From assembly GCA_016200155.1 (NCBI GenBank), contig JACQFG010000099.1, forward strand, positions 1 to 11,577: DNA of 11,577 nucleotides, given 5' to 3'. The stretch comes from Planctomycetota bacterium. Lineage in GTDB: Bacteria; Planctomycetota; Planctomycetia; Gemmatales; Gemmataceae. The position numbers and the translations under genes were made by a program. This document shows positions 1-4,562 of the stretch, one piece after another (the first letter of the stretch is position 1; each line of letters begins with the position of its first letter). Below the pieces are notes generated by a model. That model was not told the DNA's origin. It did not search any database and was given only the letters and a program-made list of their open reading frames with translations.

Positions 1-12
1 AGAATTCAAACT

Positions 13-44
13 GTAGGGTGGGTCGAGCGCTCGACCCACCCTAC
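13..44. repeat. Perfect 32-bp palindrome
   Basis: The 16-nt arm GTAGGGTGGGTCGAGC is followed directly by its exact reverse complement, with no spacer. It can form a 16-bp cruciform or RNA hairpin. It is not followed by a T-run, so it is not a standard intrinsic terminator for a gene left of the window. The GTAGGGTGGGTC core resembles REP-like intergenic palindromes found in many bacterial genomes, but that comparison is from memory. No gene can be tied to it inside the window. Confidence 0.85.
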
Positions 45-84
45 GGGATCCGCTTGATATAACCGCAACCACGCCCGAAATTCG

Positions 85-114
85 TTGACAGGAGGGCCAA
101 TCGCCGCGTAAATT
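85..114 (+). promoter_or_regulatory. Candidate sigma70-type promoter for the zinc-ribbon membrane protein
   Basis: A consensus -35 box TTGACA (85-90) is separated by 18 bp from TAAATT (109-114), which matches the -10 consensus at four of six positions. Transcription from here would start near 121 and give a leader of about 180 nt before the GTG at 300. That leader would contain the 21-bp inverted repeat at 180-255. Prediction from sequence only. Confidence 0.4.
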
Positions 115-179
115 AAATCCGTCGCGGCATTGCAGCTCCCTAGCAACCGACTGTGGGATCCGCGGCTCAGTTCAATTGA

Positions 180-255
180 ATTTTATCCTGCGTGCTCCGC
201 CACGACGTGAAAGCACGCGAGACAGTTTTTGCATGCGGAGCACGCAGGATAAAAT
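180..255. repeat. Perfect 21-bp inverted repeat with 34-nt loop
   Basis: The arm at 180-200 (core ATCCTGCGTGCTCCGC) is exactly complementary to 235-255, around a 34-nt loop that contains a T5 run. As RNA it would form a very stable stem between the candidate promoter and the start codon at 300. As DNA it has the shape of a small terminal-inverted-repeat element. A reading frame in phase with the downstream gene runs through it from a GTG at 192, but the better start lies after it. Whether it is a leader structure, a terminator or a miniature mobile element cannot be told from one copy. Confidence 0.8.
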
Positions 256-299
256 CCTTAACGTTAGCCCGCTTGGATCTCGCCGAGGAGGGAACTCCA

Positions 300-878
300 G
301 TGGACGTTGGCTCCCCTATGCGATTTCTTGTCCTCGCCGTTCTGGGTGCGTTCTTCGGTGGGTTGATGCTCAACAACCTGGTTCCTCCCGCACCGCATGG
401 ACGCTCCCCAGATGTTACCGTCAACATTGCGGGTGCAATTCTTGGCTTCCTGATAGTCGCCGGCGCTGATGTAGTCGGCAATTCTACCATAAGGAATTTC
501 GTCCTCTGGAGCCTCTTCGGTGCGGGCATTGGCACCATGGCCGGCTTTGTGGTTTACATCAATCGGGTGTTTTTTCTACCCGGTGGTTCGCCCCCTGATC
601 CCATCACGCGATGGCAATGGAGTATTTGCTCAGCGCTGATGGGCGTCGTCCTTGGATTGCTAATTGCCACCTGGCGCCTACAACGAATGAGCCGGCCTGC
701 GCTCCCCGAGTCGCCAGACGCCTCATCGAAGACGCCTCTGCCAGAATCGCTCGACGCCCAACAAGATGCTCAACCAGAAATAACGAAGCCACAAGCACGG
801 AAGTCTTGTCCTTCTTGCGGGCAGACGCTAAACATATATGCGCTTAAGTGTTTGTTCTGCAAAGCAGATTTTCCCTAG
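300..878 (+). CDS. Four-helix membrane protein with C-terminal zinc ribbon, unknown function
   Basis: This 192-residue protein has four hydrophobic segments (about residues 8-28, 39-60, 65-93 and 106-126), a Pro/Ser/Gln-rich linker (about 131-167) and a C-terminal zinc-ribbon motif: C170-x2-C173, ten residues, then C184-x2-C187. The layout suggests an integral membrane protein with a small metal-binding tail, probably cytoplasmic. I do not recognise a named family. The GTG at 300 was chosen because GGAGG sits at 287-291, 8 nt upstream. The ATG at 318 is possible but has no comparable site, and a GTG at 192 would run through the inverted repeat. Third-position GC looks lower than in the large genes to the right, which fits a transferred gene. 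The gene stands alone and is followed after 19 nt by repeat copy A. Confidence 0.75.
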   Translation: MDVGSPMRFLVLAVLGAFFGGLMLNNLVPPAPHGRSPDVTVNIAGAILGFLIVAGADVVGNSTIRNFVLWSLFGAGIGTMAGFVVYINRVFFLPGGSPPDPITRWQWSICSALMGVVLGLLIATWRLQRMSRPALPESPDASSKTPLPESLDAQQDAQPEITKPQARKSCPSCGQTLNIYALKCLFCKADFP

Positions 879-897
879 AGTCATTCACATAGGTCGG

Positions 898-1034
898 GCC
901 GAACCGTTCTCTGGCCCCTCCGGGATGAGTGACGGTCCTGCCACGGCGACGGCCGGGTGAGGTTTGCCCTGTCGTGATCGGCAAGGTCTGCCGTGCTTTC
1001 CCAACGTTCGGTCGTCTGCGTTGTTCTGCGCCGG
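898..1034. repeat. 137-bp dispersed repeat, copy A
   Basis: This segment matches 1935-2071 over 137 nt with 7 substitutions and no gaps (about 95% identity, counted by eye). It starts 19 nt after the stop codon of the zinc-ribbon membrane protein. It has nested inverted symmetry: CCGAAC (899-904) with GTTCGG (1006-1011), CACGGC (942-947) with GCCGTG (990-995), and TTGCC (964-968) with GGCAA (980-984). The innermost stem is lost in copy B. Both strands are open through it, but most differences between copies would change amino acids on the minus strand, so it is probably not coding. Possible identities are a mobile or recombination element, a structured RNA, or a fragment of a larger insertion. 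Confidence 0.85.
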
Positions 1035-1063
1035 GATGGTTCGTGGCTACGGCATTTCGCTTA

Positions 1064-1095
1064 TCGGTATTTTCTCCACCAAGTGAAAATACCGA
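1064..1095. repeat. 11-bp stem hairpin beside the IS110 remnant
   Basis: TCGGTATTTTC (1064-1074) is exactly complementary to GAAAATACCGA (1085-1095), around a 10-nt loop. It lies between the end of repeat copy A and the point where the transposase remnant loses family similarity (about 1104). It may mark the break point or be the end of another small element. It has no T-run typical of an intrinsic terminator. Confidence 0.6.
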
Positions 1096-1104
1096 GGCGC
1101 CCGA

Positions 1105-1167
1105 CATGCTCCTTGCGTGCAAATCGACGCCGGCGTAGAATGCGTGCGGTTGACGGTAGAAGCGCAT
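1105..1167 (-). pseudogene. IS110-family transposase, N-terminal remnant only
   Basis: On the minus strand the ATG at 1167-1165 begins MRFYRQPHAFYAGVDLHARS, very close to the usual start of IS110-family transposases, whose first catalytic Asp of the RuvC-like DEDD fold lies in the G(I/V)DLH motif (D15 here). It is preceded by AAGGAGGT (1172-1179), an excellent ribosome binding site. Similarity stops after about 21 codons. The frame stays open beyond that but runs into the hairpin at 1064-1095 and repeat copy A, which do not look like transposase. A full-length member has roughly 300-400 residues, so this is a stub. It implies that an IS110 element once lay here, transcribed leftward, and lost nearly all its coding region. 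Confidence 0.7.
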
Positions 1168-1200
1168 GGGTACCTCCTTGAGAAGGATGAGCCGAGCGCA

Positions 1201-1251
1201 CAGACGCGGGCTGAAAGATCCACGTTGGACCGCGCTTCGGCGCCGAGTCTG
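1201..1251 (-). ncRNA. Possible remnant of an IS110 non-coding (bridge) RNA
   Basis: Upstream of the transposase start, read on the minus strand, CAGAC (1251-1247) can pair with GTCTG (1205-1201). This closes over a GCGC-CGAA-GCGC hairpin (1243-1232) and a second hairpin, GGTCCA with TGGATC across a 3-nt loop (one G-U pair). A branched fold in this place is what would be expected if part of the IS110 guide RNA survives, because IS110-group elements encode their bridge RNA in the non-coding end upstream of the recombinase gene. The structure is seen. The identity is inferred, and recognition loops cannot be assigned. The rest of 1252-1395 shows only a 12-bp palindrome, CAAGTTAACTTG (1343-1354), and no gene. 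Confidence 0.25.
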
Positions 1252-1395
1252 TATTACTTGGGACAGCCAGCTCATGCCTCGCGGGGACAGAAGTGGTATC
1301 CAGCTGAATTCGCGCGATTCAACGTCTCACCAGCGGCCCCGGCAAGTTAACTTGTGCGTTCGGCCACAAACCTGGGCCATCGCAGGCTCTGACAC

Positions 1396-1917
1396 ATGCT
1401 CACAGCAAAGGTCCGAATCGTGGCGGCAACGGTCGGGGGCATCGGCATCGGCTTGGCCCTCGGCTTCGGACTCGCGTTTGCATGGGCAGAGACGCGCCTC
1501 GTCGATGGCGTCGCTCGGCGCGTCGTGCGGTTCGTGGCTCACGAGGACCCGCCAGGTGTCTGGGGCTTCCCCACGGACTTGGTCCGCCATCGGGTGGTGG
1601 GGAATGTCGCCCACGGCGACCTGCTCCTTGAGTGTGACGCCTTCCATATGGGGAGCCGCTTGGGTCTGCTGTACGCTCTGGAGGGGGCGATAGCCGGGCT
1701 TGCCGTGGGGTTCGGCGCCGACGCGCGCAAGGTCGTCGCAGCCGGCCTGATGGGGACCGTCGTATTTTCCGTATTCTACTTGATTGCGGCCACGATGATG
1801 CCCTGGCTCGATTCTCCAGCCGCGGCGTTCTCGTTCGTGGCAATGATCGTTCTCTTGGCACTGCTGGTAGCTTGTGGAGAGGCAGGTTATTCGGCGAGCG
1901 GCACGAAGCCTGAGTGA
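1396..1917 (+). CDS. Four-helix membrane protein, unknown function
   Basis: This 173-residue protein has a glycine-rich first hydrophobic segment (about residues 6-30), a polar stretch of about 55 residues containing Asp, His and Trp, and three more membrane segments (about 87-107, 110-135 and 141-161). The C-terminal tail is short and polar. I do not recognise a family. Strong G/C preference at third codon positions supports real coding. No convincing ribosome binding site precedes the ATG, so a leaderless or weak start, or a start slightly further in, is possible. The gene lies between the two copies of the 137-bp repeat, and its stop is only 17 nt before copy B, the same arrangement as at the zinc-ribbon gene. 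It shares topology with that gene but no evident sequence similarity. Confidence 0.65.
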   Translation: MLTAKVRIVAATVGGIGIGLALGFGLAFAWAETRLVDGVARRVVRFVAHEDPPGVWGFPTDLVRHRVVGNVAHGDLLLECDAFHMGSRLGLLYALEGAIAGLAVGFGADARKVVAAGLMGTVVFSVFYLIAATMMPWLDSPAAAFSFVAMIVLLALLVACGEAGYSASGTKPE

Positions 1918-1934
1918 CGAACATCAGACCCAGT

Positions 1935-2071
1935 GCCGAACCGTTCGCTGGCCCCTCCGGGATGAGTGACGGTCCTTCCACGGCGACGGCCGGGTGAGGT
2001 TTTCTCTGTCGTAAGCGGCAAGGTCTGCCGTGCTTTCCAAACGTTCGGTCGTCTGCGTTGTTCTGCGCCGG
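1935..2071. repeat. 137-bp dispersed repeat, copy B
   Basis: This is the second copy of the element at 898-1034, in the same orientation, equal in length and with 7 substitutions. It begins 17 nt after the stop codon of the second membrane protein. The outer (CCGAAC/GTTCGG) and middle (CACGGC/GCCGTG) inverted pairs are kept. The innermost pair is destroyed by substitutions, so there is no compensatory change to argue for an RNA fold. Its right end abuts a WD40 fragment, while copy A is followed by unrelated sequence. The two right borders therefore differ although the element ends at the same base. Confidence 0.85.
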
Positions 2072-2184
2072 AAATCCGAACCATCCGGAATGCCAGTTGG
2101 GCAGCGGCGTTCAGCCCCGATGGCAAGCGAGTGTTGACCGGTGGCGACAAGGGGACCCTGTGGGATGTGGAGACTGGCAAGTGA
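2071..2184 (+). pseudogene. Fragment of a WD40-repeat protein (single blade)
   Basis: Translation of this segment gives one recognisable WD40 blade: WAAAFSPDGKRVLTGG, then a short GTLWDVETGK strand, then TGA at 2182-2184. Family proteins carry several such blades, so this is a scrap, probably left by recombination. It is joined in frame to the repeat, so a reading frame from ATG 1966 would read through both. That product would be about 72 residues with half its length made of repeat, and no ribosome binding site was noted for it. Multi-blade WD40 proteins are abundant in planctomycetes and are a plausible source. Confidence 0.65.
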
Positions 2185-2216
2185 TGGCACCGGCGGCGCT
2201 GGGGAAGTAATCATTC

Positions 2217-2510
2217 ATGTATGAGGTCCGACTTGCCGATGACGCGAAACGGCATCTCGCCGCTTTTCCGGCGAGGGATCAGCGGGTTGTTCTCGACGCC
2301 ATCGACGAGCAACTCCAGCATCAGCCGACGGTGGTGACGCGCAACCGGAAGCCATTGCGCGAGAACCCTCTCGCAGAGTGGGAACTCCGTGTGCAGAGGT
2401 ATCGCGTGCTGTATAATGTCGCTGAGGAAAGCGTAACGGTGATTGTGATCGCAATTGCCGTAAAGGCCGGCAACCGTTTTAACATCGAAGGAGAGGAGTA
2501 CTCTCTATGA
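2217..2510 (+). CDS. RelE/ParE-family toxin of a type II toxin-antitoxin pair
   Basis: This 97-residue basic protein has the features of the RelE/ParE toxin fold: an N-terminal strand (MYEVRLADDAKRHL), a helical region (about 22-35), the RKPLREN...WELRVQRYRVLYNV block (44-68) and a final VKAGNRFNIEGEE segment (82-94). RelE-like members cleave mRNA on the ribosome, while ParE-like members act on gyrase. The sequence does not show which applies. GGGGAAG (2201-2207) precedes the ATG by 9 nt. The stop overlaps the start of the next gene (ATGA), giving toxin-first order with tight translational coupling, as in HigBA-type loci. Length is normal and nothing is missing. Confidence 0.8.
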   Translation: MYEVRLADDAKRHLAAFPARDQRVVLDAIDEQLQHQPTVVTRNRKPLRENPLAEWELRVQRYRVLYNVAEESVTVIVIAIAVKAGNRFNIEGEEYSL

Positions 2511-2791
2511 CGGAAATCGCCATTGATAAGGAAAAGCGTCCGATCGCCGAATGGCTTCCCCGTGGGAACAGCAATGAACTCGTGTACTTGACGCGGCGTG
2601 GTCGCAAAAAGTTTGTCGTGGTGCCTCTGGATGATATGGATCAAGAGGTGATGGCCATCCGAAAGAACGCCGCGCTCATGGCCCATATTCATGAACTCTC
2701 AGAACGCGCTCGCAAGGGACCGACGAAGTCGATCGACGAAGTCCGCGCGGAACTCGGCATCCCGCGCCGCAAAAAGAAATCGAAGCGATGA
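2507..2791 (+). CDS. Antitoxin (Phd/YefM-like) paired with the upstream toxin
   Basis: This 94-residue protein has an N-terminal segment that resembles Phd/YefM-type antitoxins (EWLPRGNSNELVYLTRRGRKKFVVVPLDDMD), a helical middle (about 45-70), and a C-terminal part with the SIDEVRAELGI pattern often seen at antitoxin ends. It finishes in a Lys/Arg-rich tail. It is expected to bind and neutralise the toxin and to repress the operon as a complex. The start overlaps the toxin stop, and GGAGAGGAG (2489-2497) gives it a strong ribosome binding site inside the toxin's last codons. That would favour antitoxin production. Assignment to Phd/YefM is by pattern, and another small antitoxin family is possible. 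Confidence 0.7.
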   Translation: MTEIAIDKEKRPIAEWLPRGNSNELVYLTRRGRKKFVVVPLDDMDQEVMAIRKNAALMAHIHELSERARKGPTKSIDEVRAELGIPRRKKKSKR

Positions 2792-2870
2792 CAGATGCTT
2801 CAAATGCCCGATTGGATACACCTGGCCATCAGTCGAGCGTCACCAGTCACACCTCTCGGGCCAACATCCG

Positions 2871-2900
2871 TTGCATGGTTTTCTCACGATGCGGTATAAC
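2871..2900 (+). promoter_or_regulatory. Candidate promoter for the Uma2-family gene
   Basis: TTGCAT (2871-2876) and TATAAC (2895-2900) are separated by 18 bp, close to the sigma70 consensus. Transcription would begin near 2907 and leave a leader of about 20 nt before the ATG at 2930. This suggests the nuclease gene is transcribed separately from the toxin-antitoxin pair. Confidence 0.35.
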
Positions 2901-2929
2901 ATCATTGTTCCATCAACGGAGTGAAACCC

Positions 2930-3535
2930 ATGATCGCGACCCAACCGCAACTTCCGCTGCTCGGCACCATGGCAGGCTTTCGGCGTTTCAGCGTGCCGGA
3001 ATATCACCGCCTGACCGAGATCGGCGTTCTGACCGAGGACGACAACCTTGAACTCATCGAAGGCTATCTGGTGCTCAAAATGGCCCGCAATCCCCCGCAC
3101 GATTGCTCAATCCAATTGGTTTCCGGCGCGTGTAATGCGGCGACCCCCGCCGGCTGGTGTGTGCGCATTCAATGCGCCATCACGCTGCCCGATAGCGAAC
3201 CCGAGCCGGACATTACCGTCGCACGGGGTACGGCACGCAATTACGCAGCCCATCATCCCAGCCCGAGTGAGATCGGCACTTTGGTCGAAGTCGCCGACTC
3301 CACGCTCCTGGGCGATCGCGCGGACAAGGCGCGTATCTATGCGCGGGCAAACATCCCCATCTACTGGATCGTCAACCTGATCGATCGCCAGATCGAGGTT
3401 CACGAACAACCATCGGGTCCCACGACTGCGCCGGCCTATGCGAAGACGACGACTTATCGCCTTGGGGACGCTATCCCGTTCGTCCTTGACGGGACCGTGG
3501 TTGCGACCTTTGCCGTGCAGGACCTGCTTCCTTGA
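2930..3535 (+). CDS. Uma2-family (DUF820) PD-(D/E)XK-fold putative endonuclease
   Basis: This 201-residue protein has the standard length and motif order of the Uma2 family: FSVPEYHRLTE at the start, ELIEG (E44), SEPEPDITV (D94), LVEVADSTL (E120), then DRADKARIYARANIPIYWIVNL (129-150), with K133 as the likely catalytic lysine. These residues correspond to the restriction-endonuclease-like core. Family members are predicted nucleases with no settled biological role, and they are often found in many copies in cyanobacteria and planctomycetes. The ATG at 2930 was chosen over the in-frame GTG at 2921 because GGAG (2918-2921) lies 8 nt before it. The key residues look intact. Confidence 0.85.
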   Translation: MIATQPQLPLLGTMAGFRRFSVPEYHRLTEIGVLTEDDNLELIEGYLVLKMARNPPHDCSIQLVSGACNAATPAGWCVRIQCAITLPDSEPEPDITVARGTARNYAAHHPSPSEIGTLVEVADSTLLGDRADKARIYARANIPIYWIVNLIDRQIEVHEQPSGPTTAPAYAKTTTYRLGDAIPFVLDGTVVATFAVQDLLP

Positions 3536-3538
3536 CTG

Positions 3539-3558
3539 CCGCAAATCTTTTCTTGCGG
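3539..3558 (+). terminator. Short hairpin just after the Uma2 gene
   Basis: CCGCAA (3539-3544) pairs with TTGCGG (3553-3558) around an 8-nt loop, starting 3 nt after the stop codon. No T-run follows, so it is a weak terminator candidate at best. Confidence 0.2.
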
Positions 3559-3623
3559 TCCGTTCGTCATTTCGTTAACCTAATACTTCACACCATCGCT
3601 CGTGTTCATCAAAGGAAGCTGCC

Positions 3624-4562
3624 ATGGCGGCCCCGGCCAATCATTCTTCGCGATCCGGAGGGTCTACGCTCCTCATCGGCTGCCTCGGCGTCGTTGTGCT
3701 TGGCATCCTCCTGGTCTGTGGCGGCGGCGTCGGCGGGTGGTGGTTCTTCTTGAAGGCGGCGCCCACGCAGCCGATTGCCGAAATTCCGCCCGAAAAGAAA
3801 GACAATGACGACGATCCGCCGAAAAAGAAAATCGAACTTCCTATCAAGATTGGCCCCGGTGACGACAAGGACAAGAAAAAGAAGCCGATCAAGCCCAAGG
3901 ACACGATCGTCAAGGACAAGCTGCCCCCCGGCGACGATCGACCCAAGGACCTGATTGCCGCCATGGACGCCCTCGCGCCCCGGCAACGACTCGAGGAAAT
4001 CAAGATCGTCCAGCTCAAGGGGACCGTGCGGCTCGTCGAAATTGATTTCACCTCAGCGTTCACCGTCACCTGGGAAGGCACCAGGCAGCTCAAGTACGAC
4101 GACCAACCGAACGGCTTTCGCAAACCGATGTTTCTCGTCGTCGGCGAATCGGTGTGGCGCACCAACACCGCCGGCTCGACGACGCAGGGCTGGCTGAGCC
4201 AGGCATCGAAATCGAACGGATCGGCGAAACGAAGGTCCGCGACAAGGCCTGCTATGAAGTCACCATCCGCCGCTTCGGCCGACCGACCTATCGATTATTC
4301 TTCGACAAGCAGTCTCACCTCCTGGCGAAGGTGGATTTTACCGGGCCCTGCTACGACAAGAACGGCAAGGCGCTGCCCGGCACCATGCTGGTCGAGTTTT
4401 TTTTCAGCGATTATCAGACGGTCGACGGCATCAAGCAGTGGAAACGCCAGGAGCAATGGCGCGACGGGCAACCCTACACCGAGATGGATGTCCTGGAGAT
4501 TCGGGTTCTCGCCGAGGCCGACGACGCCTTGTTCCGGGGCCCGATCACGGAAAAAGCCCTGA
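3624..4562 (+). CDS. Membrane-anchored HEAT-repeat protein, N-terminal part (frame broken near 4190)
   Basis: The first about 190 residues are convincing. A membrane anchor lies at about residues 14-43 (LLIGCLGVVVLGILLVCGGG), a Lys/Asp/Pro-rich linker at about 50-105, and the start of an outer domain (ALAPRQRLEEI through GESVWRTNTAGS) follows. After about 4190 this frame turns into low-quality Ser/Arg-rich sequence, while the expected continuation appears in the -1 frame, so the product as written (312 residues) is probably not natural. AAAGGAAG (3611-3618) precedes the ATG, which supports this start. The anchor plus charged spacer suggests a protein tethered to the cytoplasmic membrane with its body outside. 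Read it together with 4154-6400 as one gene. Confidence 0.6.
   Translation: MAAPANHSSRSGGSTLLIGCLGVVVLGILLVCGGGVGGWWFFLKAAPTQPIAEIPPEKKDNDDDPPKKKIELPIKIGPGDDKDKKKKPIKPKDTIVKDKLPPGDDRPKDLIAAMDALAPRQRLEEIKIVQLKGTVRLVEIDFTSAFTVTWEGTRQLKYDDQPNGFRKPMFLVVGESVWRTNTAGSTTQGWLSQASKSNGSAKRRSATRPAMKSPSAASADRPIDYSSTSSLTSWRRWILPGPATTRTARRCPAPCWSSFFSAIIRRSTASSSGNARSNGATGNPTPRWMSWRFGFSPRPTTPCSGARSRKKP

Noticed and set aside
192..299. GTG at 192 as the start of the zinc-ribbon membrane protein
   Set aside because: It would place the start inside the inverted repeat and add 36 residues without pattern. GGAGG before GTG 300 is a better site.
844..1275. 143-residue minus-strand gene covering the repeat and the IS110 start
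   Set aside because: Only the part from the ATG at 1167 for about 21 codons resembles a protein family. The rest is repeat sequence read in frame, and differences between the two repeat copies do not preserve amino acids.
898..2071. CRISPR array or classical integron array
   Set aside because: There are only two copies about 1 kb apart, so this is no CRISPR. No integrase gene is in the window and the attC core consensus is not met, so an integron is kept only as a hypothesis.
2788..3051. Third gene overlapping the antitoxin stop by ATGA
   Set aside because: The overlap looks operon-like, but the 87-residue frame has no recognisable pattern and runs into the start of the Uma2 gene, which has its own ribosome binding site.
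4140..4215. Programmed -1 ribosomal frameshift
   Set aside because: No X XXY YYZ slippery heptamer or following hairpin was found near the frame change, and the surrounding domain seems to lack residues, which fits a deletion better.
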